A DNA stretch of 60,132 nucleotides, taken from the NCBI RefSeq assembly GCF_014694385.1, contig NZ_JAAOCA010000035.1, forward strand, positions 1 to 60,132, read 5' to 3'. Source of the stretch: Pseudomonas typographi. Lineage in GTDB: Bacteria; Pseudomonadota; Gammaproteobacteria; Pseudomonadales; Pseudomonadaceae. The position numbers were made by a program, and so were the translations under genes. The notes under the pieces were generated by a model, which saw only the letters and a program-made list of their open reading frames with translations, searched no databases and was not told the origin of the DNA. Positions 35,882-44,362 of the stretch are shown here, piece by piece; positions within the stretch are counted from its first letter, which is position 1; every line of letters begins with the position of its first letter.

Positions 35882-36988
35882 CTAATCCCTCAAGTTCGAC
35901 TCATGAACCGGCTGGTCGCGGTGGGTGGCACGCTGATATTGGGCCGGCCAGGTTGCCTTGCGCCCACCCAGTTCGTCGTCGGCGTGCAGTGGCCAGTAGG
36001 GGTCGCGCAGCAGTTCGCGTGCCAGGAAAATCAAGTCGGCCTGGCCGGTGCGCAAAATGTGCTCGGCCTGCGCCGGGTCGGTGATCATCCCCACCGTGCC
36101 GGTGGCGATGTCTGCTTCTTTGCGCACGCGCTCGGCAAAACGTGTCTGGTAACCTGGGCCGGTGGGTATTTCCGCACTGGCCGCGGTGCCGCCAGACGAC
36201 ACGTCGATCAGGTCGGCGCCCAACTCGCGCAGTTGGCGCGCCAGCTCCACCGTTTCGTCGGGGTTCCAGCCGTCTTCCACCCAATCGGTGGCCGACACCC
36301 GCACGAACACCGGCAGTTCCTGCGGCCATATGTCCCGTACGGCCTTGGTGACTTGGCGCACCAGCAGAGTCCGGTTCTCGAAGCTGCCACCGTAGCGGTC
36401 ACTGCGCTGGTTGCTCAGCGGTGATAAAAACTGATGCAGTAGGTAACCGTGGGCCGCGTGCACTTCGACCACCTTGAAATTAGCGGCCAGGGCACGCTTG
36501 GCGGCATCGACGAACGCCTGGATCACCAGCATGATCTGTTCGTCGGTCAGTTCCGTGGGCGTGGTGTGCTTAGGGTCGAAGGCGATCTTCGACGGGCCTA
36601 CGGGTGTCCAGCCACCCTCTTGTGCTGGCAAGCTACCCACCTTGCCCAGCCATGGCCGGTACGTGCTGGCCTTGCGCCCGGCATGGGCCAATTGGATCGC
36701 CGGGACCGCGCCCTGCGAAATGATGAAGCGGGTGATGCGTTGTAACGGGGCGATCTGCTCGTCTTTCCATAGCCCCAGGTCTTCAGCGGTGATCCGCCCG
36801 TCGGCCGTCACCGCGGTGGCTTCGCTGAACACCAACCCGGCCCCACCCACGGCGCGGCTGCCCAAGTGCACCAGGTGCCAATCGTTGGCGAAACCGTCGG
36901 CGCATGAATACTGGCACATCGGCGAAACGACAATGCGGTTGCGAAGTGTCAGTTGGCGCAACGTATAGGGTTCTAGCAGCAAGCTCAT
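35882..36988 (-). CDS. NADH:flavin oxidoreductase, Old Yellow Enzyme family (XenA/YqjM-like)
   Basis: This 368-aa FMN enzyme reduces activated C=C bonds of enones and can reduce nitro compounds or xenobiotics. The TIM barrel is in one piece. Features of the YqjM/XenA branch are LRNRIVVSPMCQYS with the redox-tuning Cys24, AIQLAHAGRKAS, VEVHAAHGYLLHQFLSPLSNQRSDRYGGSFENR with the substrate-binding His pair, and ARELLRDPYWPLHA near the C-terminus. The physiological substrate is unknown. The ATG is preceded by AGGTG. It is convergent with opgD. Confidence 0.92.
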   Translation of the reverse strand: MSLLLEPYTLRQLTLRNRIVVSPMCQYSCADGFANDWHLVHLGSRAVGGAGLVFSEATAVTADGRITAEDLGLWKDEQIAPLQRITRFIISQGAVPAIQLAHAGRKASTYRPWLGKVGSLPAQEGGWTPVGPSKIAFDPKHTTPTELTDEQIMLVIQAFVDAAKRALAANFKVVEVHAAHGYLLHQFLSPLSNQRSDRYGGSFENRTLLVRQVTKAVRDIWPQELPVFVRVSATDWVEDGWNPDETVELARQLRELGADLIDVSSGGTAASAEIPTGPGYQTRFAERVRKEADIATGTVGMITDPAQAEHILRTGQADLIFLARELLRDPYWPLHADDELGGRKATWPAQYQRATHRDQPVHESNLRD

Positions 36989-37047
36989 GGGACACCTCGT
37001 AGCAGGTTAAACAGCATCGTCTAAGCCTAGACCACAAAAGCGCCCCT

Positions 37048-38757
37048 TCAGCGCGGTTGAATGTGCGCGATCAGCAACTGCACGCTTTCCACGCCACGGA
37101 ATTCGTTCAGGTCGAGCTTATAGGCCAGGTCTACCCATTTCACCGAGGCGTTGGGCCAGATAGCGAGGTCCACGCCAAAGCAAATGCCGTCGAGCCGCGC
37201 CCGCCCGCATTCGCTTTTGAGCGCGACCTTAAGGTGCCGCTCGCCGACCAGGCGCTGGTCAACCAACTGGAACACCCCGTGGAACATCGGCTCGGGAAAG
37301 TGCTGGCCCCAAGGGCCGGCATGGCGCAGTGCGCGTGCCATTTCCAGGTGAAACTCTTCTACCGCCAACACGCCGTCACTGTATAAGCGCCCGGCCAGGT
37401 CGTCGGCCGCCAAGTGCCGGCGCACTTCTTCGTCGAAGGCCGCCTGGAAGGTGCCCAGGTTCGCCTGTGGCAAGGTCAGGCCGGCGGCCATTGCGTGGCC
37501 GCCGTACTTGCTTATCAAACCAGGGTGGCGGGCGGCTACCGCGCTGAGCGCATCACGGATGTGCAGGCCCGGCACCGACCGGGCCGAGCCTTTGAGCGTG
37601 CCCTCACCGGCATCGGCAAAGGCGATGGTAGGCCGGTGATAGCGCTCCTTCAACCGTGAGGCCAAGATGCCGATCACCCCTTGGTGCCATTCGGGGTCGA
37701 ACAGGCACAGGCCGAACGGCAGGCCATGCTCAGGCAAATCCTTAAGCTGTGCCAGCGCTTCACGCTGCATGCTCTGTTCGATCGATTTGCGGTCTTGGTT
37801 CAGGCCGTCGAGTTCGGCAGCGATGTCGCGCGCCAAGGCCGGGTCTTCGCAAAGCAGGCACTCGATGCCCAGGCTCATGTCATCGAGCCGGCCGGCGGCA
37901 TTGAGGCGTGGGCCAAGAATGAACCCAAGGTCCGTAGCGCTGATGCGCGCGGCATCGCGCCGCGCCACGTCGAGCAACGCCTTGATGCCTGGGCGGGCAC
38001 GGCCGGCGCGGATGCGCTCCAAACCCTGGTGCACCAGGATGCGGTTATTGGCGTCCAATGGCACCACGTCGGCCACGCTGCCCAAGGCTACCAGGTCGAG
38101 CAATTCGCCGATGTTCGGCTGCGCGGCCTGGCTGAACCGGCCCATGTCGCGCAGGCGCGCACGCAGGGCCATCAACACGTAAAAGATCACCCCTACGCCG
38201 GCCAAAGCCTTGCTGGGGAAGGTGCAACCGGGCTGGTTGGGGTTCACGATCGCATCGGCCGCCGGCAGCACCTCGCCTGGCAGGTGGTGGTCGGTGACCA
38301 GTACCTTCAGCCCAGCGGCTTTGGCCGCCGCCACGCCTTCAACGCTGGCAATGCCATTGTCGACGGTGATCAACAACTGTGGCTGGCGCTGCACCGCCAC
38401 TTCGACGATTTCCGGGGTCAAGCCGTAGCCGAACTTGAACCGGCTGGGCACCAGGTAATCGACATGGGCGGCACCGAGCAAGCGCAAGCCCAACACCGCC
38501 ACCGCGCTGGCGGTGGCGCCATCGGCGTCGAAGTCGCCGACGATCAACATGCGTTGGCCCTGGGCCAGAGCCTGCACCAACAAATCGACGGCCGCATCGA
38601 TGCCCTTGAGTTGCTGGTAGGGCAGCAAGCGCGCCAGGCGTTTGTCGAGGTCTTGCTGGCAGGTCACGCCGCGCGCGGCATACAAGCGGGTCAGCAAGGG
38701 CGGTAGGTCACCGAGAAACGGCAATTGAGCAGGCGTGGGGCGCGGTTCGATACGCAT
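37048..38757 (-). CDS. recJ: Single-stranded-DNA-specific exonuclease RecJ
   Basis: RecJ is a 5'-3' single-strand DNA exonuclease of recombination and mismatch repair. The 569-aa protein has the DHH-phosphoesterase motifs VGDFDADGATASAVA (the DHH-type motif I) and LVTDHHLPGEVLPAADAIVNPNQPGC. Further features are the linker with VGVIFYVLMALR, LGFILGPRLNAAGRLDDM, the DHHA1 motif GGHAMAAGLTL and a C-terminal OB-like region. Length is normal. It lies 41 bp downstream of yaeQ. Confidence 0.97.
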   Translation of the reverse strand: MRIEPRPTPAQLPFLGDLPPLLTRLYAARGVTCQQDLDKRLARLLPYQQLKGIDAAVDLLVQALAQGQRMLIVGDFDADGATASAVAVLGLRLLGAAHVDYLVPSRFKFGYGLTPEIVEVAVQRQPQLLITVDNGIASVEGVAAAKAAGLKVLVTDHHLPGEVLPAADAIVNPNQPGCTFPSKALAGVGVIFYVLMALRARLRDMGRFSQAAQPNIGELLDLVALGSVADVVPLDANNRILVHQGLERIRAGRARPGIKALLDVARRDAARISATDLGFILGPRLNAAGRLDDMSLGIECLLCEDPALARDIAAELDGLNQDRKSIEQSMQREALAQLKDLPEHGLPFGLCLFDPEWHQGVIGILASRLKERYHRPTIAFADAGEGTLKGSARSVPGLHIRDALSAVAARHPGLISKYGGHAMAAGLTLPQANLGTFQAAFDEEVRRHLAADDLAGRLYSDGVLAVEEFHLEMARALRHAGPWGQHFPEPMFHGVFQLVDQRLVGERHLKVALKSECGRARLDGICFGVDLAIWPNASVKWVDLAYKLDLNEFRGVESVQLLIAHIQPR

Positions 38758-38798
38758 GGGCGATGGTCAGCAGCATTGAAAACACGCGCCACCATGCC

Positions 38799-39341
38799 TT
38801 AGCCACGCTCACCTAGCAACCATTGCAGCTGAACTTCGTGCTGGCCACGATCATCGGTGACGAACACCGCGCCATCGCTGATCATCACATCCCACTGGAT
38901 GGTTCGGGGCATGTGGCTGGCCAATACGGCCAATACCTCTTGCGGCACGGCGGCAATGTGCAGGTTTTTCAAGTGGCGCGCGGCGTCTGCTACCTTGCCC
39001 TGCCATACACGCAAGCTGCCATAGGCCAACAGGCTGGTGCGCTCGGCACGGCGCGAGCACCAGGTCAGGCGGTCGAGGTCGGGTTGGCCCACTTCGATCC
39101 AATGCAGTACACGGTCGTCCAGGCTTTTTTCCCATAACGCCGGTTCGTCTACGTCCGATAACCCGCGGCCGAAGGCCAGTTGCTCGTTGTACCACAAGGC
39201 ATAAGCCAACAGGCGCACGGCCATGCGTTCTTCGGTTTCGGACGGGTGGCGGGCAATGGTCGTGCGCAGGCTTTGGTACACCCCACGGTCGGTGTCGGTC
39301 AGGTTGAGTTCGAACTTATACGGGGTAGACGGCTGGGCCAT
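38799..39341 (-). CDS. yaeQ: YaeQ family protein
   Basis: The 180-aa YaeQ family has a PD-(D/E)XK nuclease-like fold and an unclear function; E. coli YaeQ was linked to RfaH-related phenotypes that later work questioned. Visible motifs are KFELNLTDTDRGVYQSLRTTIARHPSETEERMAVRLLAYAL, LSDVDEPALWEKSLDDRVLHWIEVGQPD and RRAERTSLLAYG. The start MAQPSTPYK at 39341 is chosen over a GTG start 21 codons upstream. It is transcribed towards recJ with a 41-bp gap. Confidence 0.92.
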   Translation of the reverse strand: MAQPSTPYKFELNLTDTDRGVYQSLRTTIARHPSETEERMAVRLLAYALWYNEQLAFGRGLSDVDEPALWEKSLDDRVLHWIEVGQPDLDRLTWCSRRAERTSLLAYGSLRVWQGKVADAARHLKNLHIAAVPQEVLAVLASHMPRTIQWDVMISDGAVFVTDDRGQHEVQLQWLLGERG

Positions 39342-39503
39342 GGTTCGCTTCTGGTCGCTGGAACGGGGCGCACAGTCTACCGCAAGCGCCGGCTTGCGTC
39401 GCACCGGGGGCGCTGTGGTACAAGGTGGGCTTTAGGCGTGCCTGCCGGTGCTTATGATTGGCCACTCTAGGCCGCCTATGATCGGAGCTGGCGACTATAT
39501 GCA

Positions 39504-40397
39504 ATGAATTCTTGGTTGTTAGGCACACTCGGCGCCTTGGTGCTTGCCCTGCTGCCCTGGCAGGCAGCCCAGGCACAGCCAACCTTAACCTGGCTGATGC
39601 GGGAGTTCCCACCGCTGACCATTTTCGAGGGCCCGCAAAAAGGCCAGGGTGCGGTAGACCAAATGCTCGCGCAACTGACGCTGCAAATGCCGCAGTACCA
39701 CCACATATTTTTGCGCGTGAACCGCGCGCGCAGCACCCAGATGCTCAAGGAACGTGGGCTGTATTGCGACCCTACGCTGCTATGGAGCGGCGAACGCGCA
39801 CGCTTTGTGACGTTCTCGCTACGGGCGTTCGCCACATTGAGCAATGGCCTGATCGTGAGGGTGCAAGACCTGCCGCTGTTGCAGCCCTATATGGTCAATG
39901 GCGCGGTGAACTTACCGGCACTGCTGGATAAGTCGGCGATGCAGGTAGGCATTGTACCTGGGCGCAGCTATGGCCAGGTCATCGACCCCATGCTGGCCCA
40001 GGCGCCAGCGCAGGCGTTGGTGCCGCATTACGGCAACGATGCCACCAGCAACCTCATGCAAATGGAACACTTGGGGCGCGTGCAAGCGTTTCTCGGCTAT
40101 TGGACAGAAGTGCGCTACCTCGCCCAGCAACAGGGCATTGCCCTGAACACCCTGCGATTCTTGCCGGTCCTGGGCGATAGCCACTATAAGTTCACCCATA
40201 TCGGTTGCTCGAAAACACCCGAGGGCGCGACGGCGGTCCAGGCCATCAATGCCCAACTCAGGCCCCTGCGCCAGAATACCTTGCCGCCGTTATATGCCCG
40301 CTGGCTCGACGAGGGCATGCGCCAGGGCTACCTGCAAGACGCCAAGCGTTTTTTCGCCGTGGAAGACCGGGCCGCTGGCAGCGATGCCGGTGGTTGA
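39504..40397 (+). CDS. Periplasmic substrate-binding protein-like (TIGR02285-type)
   Basis: The 297-aa secreted protein has a signal peptide ending in AQAQ (about residue 23). The remaining domain resembles the type II periplasmic binding protein fold of the TIGR02285 group, with ARFVTFSLRAFATLSNGLIV, VGIVPGRSYGQVID and LGYWTEVRYLAQQQ. No transporter permease or ATPase is adjacent, so it may serve as a sensor or orphan binding protein. The Shine-Dalgarno region is weak (GGCGACTATATGCA). It diverges from yaeQ. Confidence 0.78.
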   Translation: MNSWLLGTLGALVLALLPWQAAQAQPTLTWLMREFPPLTIFEGPQKGQGAVDQMLAQLTLQMPQYHHIFLRVNRARSTQMLKERGLYCDPTLLWSGERARFVTFSLRAFATLSNGLIVRVQDLPLLQPYMVNGAVNLPALLDKSAMQVGIVPGRSYGQVIDPMLAQAPAQALVPHYGNDATSNLMQMEHLGRVQAFLGYWTEVRYLAQQQGIALNTLRFLPVLGDSHYKFTHIGCSKTPEGATAVQAINAQLRPLRQNTLPPLYARWLDEGMRQGYLQDAKRFFAVEDRAAGSDAGG

Positions 40398-40406
40398 CCG
40401 GGCGGG

Positions 40407-40445
40407 CAAAAGAAACCCCGCACGGAGGGGAAGCCATACGGGGTT
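40407..40445 (-). terminator. Terminator-like hairpin of the candidate RNA / DUF3509 transcript
   Basis: On the reverse strand AACCCCG (40445-40439) pairs with CGGGGTT (40420-40414) over a long loop, with TTTCTTTT immediately after. It would end reverse-strand transcription coming from the DUF3509 gene or from the small RNA. Confidence 0.7.
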
Positions 40446-40557
40446 AACCAGTGTCCCGACCTTCGGGACCTGCGGGGCAGGCACACGGCACCGGAGCACA
40501 ATGCCGTTTCCTGTCCGTAATGGTTTCGAACCCACGGCCCGAAGAAGGTTCCGGCGG
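40407..40557 (-). ncRNA. Candidate structured small RNA with consecutive stem-loops
   Basis: Read on the reverse strand, this stretch contains, in order, CCGT/ACGG enclosing GGTT/AACC (40515-40537), ACGGCA/TGCCGT (40485-40507), CCTGC/GCAGG (40469-40481), GTCCCGA/TCGGGAC (40453-40469), and AACCCCG/CGGGGTT (40414-40445) followed by TTTCTTTT. The last one is terminator-like. No open reading frame explains the stems. It could be the 3' untranslated region of the DUF3509 gene or an independent small RNA; it may also be related to C4-type antisense RNA, which I recall only vaguely and cannot confirm. Confidence 0.5.
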
Positions 40558-40560
40558 GTA

Positions 40561-40851
40561 TCAGCGAAGCCCGGCGAGCATCGCACTGGCGGCCGAAGCG
40601 CCGCGTAGGGCTGCGATAACCGACGGTTCCAGGCGCCCTTCAGCGATCAGCAGGTCGCGGTGCAACCCATCGACAACGTCGGTCAGCGAACGGGTGTCGG
40701 CGAGTTGGATCAGATGAAATTCACGTGCAAGCACGGTAGAACCCAACGAGTCGGTGACAGCAAGCAGCACATGATCTCTGCGATCCGAAGGCACCAGGCT
40801 GACGCTATAAGGGGCCAGGGCTTCGGTAAGCATTTGGCTGATGTTTTCCAT
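40561..40851 (-). CDS. DUF3509 family protein
   Basis: The 96-aa protein begins MENISQMLTEALAPYSVSLV and ends in the family pattern TDVVDGLHRDLLIAEGRLEPSVIAALRG. DUF3509 is a small cytoplasmic family nearly confined to pseudomonads, of unknown function. Start and length are typical, and there are no membrane segments or cysteines. Its 3' side is a densely structured intergenic stretch ending in a terminator. Confidence 0.9.
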   Translation of the reverse strand: MENISQMLTEALAPYSVSLVPSDRRDHVLLAVTDSLGSTVLAREFHLIQLADTRSLTDVVDGLHRDLLIAEGRLEPSVIAALRGASAASAMLAGLR

Positions 40852-40978
40852 TGATCACCCTCGTTATCCATTAAACGAATCACTGCCTACCAATGACCGT
40901 TGCGCTTGCGCAAAAGTTCTACGGCACCGGTGAGATAAGCGGCCTTTCGGCATAGGTGAAACGTTGGAGCCCGAGGGG

Positions 40979-41365
40979 TCAGGCCACACAGCCTGGCCGG
41001 GCCAACTGGCGGTAATGCCCCAGCAGCGCGTGCAACCGGTGAACGGGGGCGTTCCAGGGCAAATGGCCCAGCACCCACAGGCCATCTTGGCGGGCTTGTA
41101 GTTCTAGCGCGCTGACAGGCCCTTCTCCACGCAGCACCAGCGCGCAGCGCGGTTGGCGGGCACTCAGTTCATCGAGCAGGGGAAGGTCGAGGCGGCTGTC
41201 GAGCAGGGCGATGTCCAGCGGCCGGGGCTGGCGTAACGCTTCGCGGATACGGCCGGCCGTATCGGCCACGCGCACCTTGAACACCCCGCAGGCATTGAGC
41301 GCCTGGTGCAACGAAAGCAATTGGCCAGGTTGGCGATCGACAACGAGAACATCGAGCGAATGCAT
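40979..41365 (-). CDS. Degenerate response-regulator receiver-like protein
   Basis: The 128-aa protein begins MHSLDVLVVDRQPGQLLSLHQAL and has the beta-alpha pattern of a receiver domain, with an acidic Asp10 and a possible phospho-acceptor Asp56 in DIALLDSRLD. The usual second acidic residue beside Asp10 is absent, the Thr/Ser after strand 4 is not obvious (ALVLRGEGP), and the conserved Lys of the KP motif is replaced (GHLPWNAP). It may be a phosphorylation-independent receiver. There is no output domain. GGAGGTG precedes the ATG. It lies downstream of thrC with an inverted-repeat region between. Confidence 0.75.
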   Translation of the reverse strand: MHSLDVLVVDRQPGQLLSLHQALNACGVFKVRVADTAGRIREALRQPRPLDIALLDSRLDLPLLDELSARQPRCALVLRGEGPVSALELQARQDGLWVLGHLPWNAPVHRLHALLGHYRQLARPGCVA

Positions 41366-41427
41366 GGCACACCTCCAACGGTGGGCATCGAGACGCCGGG
41401 CACATTAGAGGTTTGCCAAAAGCAGCG

Positions 41428-41469
41428 GTATAGGACTTTTCCGAAAATACCCAGGGAAAAGTCCGATAC
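41428..41469. promoter_or_regulatory. Long inverted repeat upstream of the receiver-like gene
   Basis: GTATAGGACTTTTCC (41428-41442) and GGAAAAGTCCGATAC (41455-41469) are near-perfect inverted arms (14 of 15 positions), around a 12-bp spacer. The site is 63 bp upstream of the receiver-like gene start and 15 bp after the thrC stop. It could be an operator for a dimeric regulator or a thrC terminator stem; no good U-run follows on the reverse strand. Confidence 0.6.
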
Positions 41470-41471
41470 CC

Positions 41472-41487
41472 TTAACGCAAGCGTTAA
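41472..41487 (-). terminator. Hairpin at the thrC stop
   Basis: TTAACGC (41472-41478), AA, GCGTTAA (41481-41487) form a perfect 7-bp stem overlapping the thrC stop codon. It may be part of the thrC terminator, or an mRNA end element. Confidence 0.45.
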
Positions 41488-42893
41488 AGCGGCTTGCCGC
41501 GGTTGCCGTGCTCAGCCACGAACGCCTGCACCGCAGCCAGGTCGTTCGGCAGCACGGTGCAACGCTCCGGCCGCTGGAACAGGTCTTCGAGGTGGGCCGG
41601 CAGGGCCAGGGCCTTGCCCACGCCGGCCTGTTCGACCGCGTCGGGGAATTTCACCGGGTGCGCAGTACCCAGCACCACCATCGGCGTATCCAGGCTGCGC
41701 CGGCATTCACGGGCGGCCTTGACGCCAATCGCGGTATGCGGGTCGAGCACTTCGCCGGTGGCAGCGAACACCTCGGCGATGGCCTGGCAGGTCTGCTCAT
41801 CGTCCACCGCCAGTGAGTCGAATAGCGTGCGAGCCTCGGTCCACCGGTCTGGCTCAACGCTGAAACCGCCGCCGAGCTTGAAGCTCGCCATCAACTGCGC
41901 GATAGCCTCGCCATTGCGACCGTGCAGGTCGAACAGCAAGCGCTCGAAGTTCGACGACACCATTATGTCCATCGACGGCGACAGGGTCGGGTGCAGTGTG
42001 CCTTTCACATACTGGTTACCGCTCATGAAGCGGTGCAGGATGTCGTTGCGGTTGGTGGCCACCACCAACTGGCTGATCGGCAGGCCCATGTTGCGCGCCA
42101 GATAGCCGGCGAAGATGTCGCCGAAGTTGCCGGTGGGCACCGAGAACGCCACCGAACGGGCCGGGCCGCCCAGTTGCAGCGCCGCATGGAAATAGTAAAC
42201 GATCTGGGCCATGATCCGTGCCCAGTTGATCGAGTTGACCGCCACCAGCCGGGTACCCTTTAGGAAACCCTGGTCGGCGAAGCTGGCCTTGACCATTTCC
42301 TGGCAGTCGTCGAAGTTGCCTTCGATGGCAATGTTGTGAATGTTCTCGCCGAAGATCGTCGTCATTTGCCGGCGCTGCACTTCCGACACCCGCTGGTGCG
42401 GGTGCAGGATGAAGATATCCACGTTTTCACAACGCCGGCAGCCCTCGATCGCCGCCGAACCGGTATCGCCACTGGTGGCACCGATGATCACCACGCGTTC
42501 GTTGCGCTTGGCCAGCACATAATCGAGCAGGCGCCCGAGCAGTTGCAGGGCAAAGTCTTTGAACGCAAGGGTGGGGCCATGGAACAGTTCCATCACCCAT
42601 TCGTTGCCCTCTAGCTGGCGCAGCGGCGCCACCGCTGGGTGGGCAAAGGTGGCGTAGGTTTGCGCCAGTATGCGTTTGAAATCGGCATCCGGGATGCTGC
42701 CGCTCACAAATGGGCGCATTACCCGGAACGCCAGCTCGTGGTACGGCAGGCCGGCCCATGAGGCGATCTCTTCCACGGTGAAGTGCGGCAGGTTTTCCGG
42801 CACGTAAAGGCCGCCGTCGCTGGCAAGGCCGGTGAGCAGCACGTCTTCGAAATTCAGGGCCGGGGCTTTGCCGCGGGTACTGATGTAGCGCAT
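41484..42893 (-). CDS. thrC: Threonine synthase
   Basis: ThrC converts O-phosphohomoserine to threonine with pyridoxal phosphate. The 469-aa protein starts MRYISTRGKAPALNFEDVLLTGLASDGGLYVPE, the N-terminal motif of the long-form bacterial enzyme. The PLP Lys lies in HGPTLAFKDFALQLLG, followed by ATSGDTGSAAIEG (phosphate binding) and PTGNFGDIFAGYLA. Length is normal. It follows hom by 85 bp on the same strand, giving a hom-thrC operon as in other pseudomonads. Confidence 0.97.
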   Translation of the reverse strand: MRYISTRGKAPALNFEDVLLTGLASDGGLYVPENLPHFTVEEIASWAGLPYHELAFRVMRPFVSGSIPDADFKRILAQTYATFAHPAVAPLRQLEGNEWVMELFHGPTLAFKDFALQLLGRLLDYVLAKRNERVVIIGATSGDTGSAAIEGCRRCENVDIFILHPHQRVSEVQRRQMTTIFGENIHNIAIEGNFDDCQEMVKASFADQGFLKGTRLVAVNSINWARIMAQIVYYFHAALQLGGPARSVAFSVPTGNFGDIFAGYLARNMGLPISQLVVATNRNDILHRFMSGNQYVKGTLHPTLSPSMDIMVSSNFERLLFDLHGRNGEAIAQLMASFKLGGGFSVEPDRWTEARTLFDSLAVDDEQTCQAIAEVFAATGEVLDPHTAIGVKAARECRRSLDTPMVVLGTAHPVKFPDAVEQAGVGKALALPAHLEDLFQRPERCTVLPNDLAAVQAFVAEHGNRGKPL

Positions 42894-42978
42894 GTTTAAA
42901 TCCTTCGTGGGCTAGAGCCGCGGCGCCCGCCACAAGCTACCAGCCTCAAGCTGCAAGTTGAAAAGCCCAACCTTTGTG

Positions 42979-44283
42979 TTAACCCAAATGTTCGACACGA
43001 ATCCGAACGACCTTGCCAGCCACGCCTTCGAGGGCCTCCAGCGCGGCGATAGCATCGTCGATGCGCTTCTCGACCACCCGGTGGGTGAGCAGGATCATCG
43101 GCACCAGGCCGTCGTGTTCCTCGGCTTCCTTCTGCATGATCGATTCGATGTTGATGCCGCGCTCGGAAAGAATGGTCGCCACCTGGGCCAATACCCCTGG
43201 GTGATCTTTGGCCTGGATGCGCAGGTAATAAGCGCTCTCGCATGCGTCGATGGGCAGGATCGGGTGCGCCGACAACGAATCAGGCTGGAACGCCAGGTGC
43301 GGCACGCGGTTTTCCGGGTCGCTGGTCATCGCGCGAACCACGTCGACCAGGTCGGCGACCACCGCCGAGGCAGTCGGCTCCATGCCGGCACCGGCGCCGT
43401 AGTACAACGTGGAGCCTACCGCATCGCCGTTGACCATGACCGCGTTCATCACGCCGTTGACGTTGGCGATCAGGCGATCGGCCGGGATCAGCGTAGGATG
43501 CACGCGAAGCTCGATACCGGCCTCGGTGCAGCGCGCCACACCCAGGTGCTTGATCCGATAGCCCAGGGCTTCGGCGTAGTTCACGTCGGCCGTGGTCAGT
43601 TGGGTGATGCCTTCGGTGTAGGCCTTGTCGAATTGCAGGGGTATGCCAAAGGCGATGGAGGCCAGGATAGTCAGCTTGTGCGCGGCATCGATACCTTCGA
43701 CATCGAAGGTGGGGTCTGCTTCGGCATAGCCCAGCGCCTGCGCCTCGGTCAGCACGTCGGGGAAGGTGCGGCCCTTCTCGCGCATCTCGGTGAGGATGAA
43801 GTTGCCCGTGCCGTTGATGATGCCCGCCACCCAATTGATACGGTTGGCCGACAAGCCTTCGCGAATGGCCTTGATCACCGGGATACCGCCGGCCACCGCC
43901 GCCTCGAAGGCGACGATCACGCCCTTCTCGCGGGCGCGAGCGAAGATTTCATTACCGTGCACGGCGATCAGCGCCTTGTTGGCGGTGACCACGTGCTTGC
44001 CGTTGTCGATGGCCTTGAGCACCAGCTCGCGGGCGATGGTGTAGCCACCGATCAGCTCTATGACAATGTCGATGTCGGGGTTGCTGGCCACCTCGAACAC
44101 GTCGGCGGTGGTAGGGGTACCGGTAATCTCGCACTGCGGGTTTGGCGAACGCAAGGCGACTTGGGCCACCTCAATACCGCGCCCGGCACGGCGGGCAATC
44201 TCCTCGGCGTTGCGCTTGAGTACATTGAAGGTGCCGCCCCCGACGGTACCCAACCCACAGATGCCTACTTTGACCGGTTTCAC
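42979..44283 (-). CDS. hom: Homoserine dehydrogenase
   Basis: Hom reduces aspartate semialdehyde to homoserine. The 434-aa protein has the NAD(P)-binding GICGLGTVGGGTFNVL, the catalytic-region motifs AAVAGGIPVIKAIREGLSAN and LTEAQALGYAEADPTFDVEGIDAAHKL, and a C-terminal ACT domain (about 350-430; LRIQAKDHPGVLAQVATILSERGINIESI) for threonine feedback. It is a monofunctional enzyme without a fused aspartokinase. Upstream is dsbC's gene 79 bp away in the same direction, separated by a strong hairpin. Confidence 0.97.
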   Translation of the reverse strand: MKPVKVGICGLGTVGGGTFNVLKRNAEEIARRAGRGIEVAQVALRSPNPQCEITGTPTTADVFEVASNPDIDIVIELIGGYTIARELVLKAIDNGKHVVTANKALIAVHGNEIFARAREKGVIVAFEAAVAGGIPVIKAIREGLSANRINWVAGIINGTGNFILTEMREKGRTFPDVLTEAQALGYAEADPTFDVEGIDAAHKLTILASIAFGIPLQFDKAYTEGITQLTTADVNYAEALGYRIKHLGVARCTEAGIELRVHPTLIPADRLIANVNGVMNAVMVNGDAVGSTLYYGAGAGMEPTASAVVADLVDVVRAMTSDPENRVPHLAFQPDSLSAHPILPIDACESAYYLRIQAKDHPGVLAQVATILSERGINIESIMQKEAEEHDGLVPMILLTHRVVEKRIDDAIAALEALEGVAGKVVRIRVEHLG

Positions 44284-44301
44284 TCTGAACTCCCCATGAA
44301 A

Positions 44302-44323
44302 CGGCCGGCTGCTATGCCGGCCG
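44302..44323. terminator. Hairpin between dsbC and hom
   Basis: CGGCCGGC (44302-44309) and GCCGGCCG (44316-44323) pair perfectly around TGCTAT. It follows dsbC in the reverse direction and precedes hom, so it could end dsbC transcription; no long U-run is present. Confidence 0.5.
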
Positions 44324-44362
44324 CGAATACCACCGCCCCCTCGGGCGGCGCGCTTGAATCGT

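Noticed and set aside
40515..40537. tRNA-like T-arm on the reverse strand (GGGTTCGAAACC)
   Set aside because: No acceptor stem, anticodon arm or CCA end can be placed around it; the segment is better read as one stem-loop of the structured intergenic RNA candidate.
42925..42960. Possible REP-like element (AAGCTACCAGCCTCAAGCTGCAAG)-type stretch upstream of thrC
   Set aside because: It is imperfect and occurs only once here; a related but imperfect stretch at about 35836-35866 forms a weak hairpin. I cannot claim a repeat family from one window.
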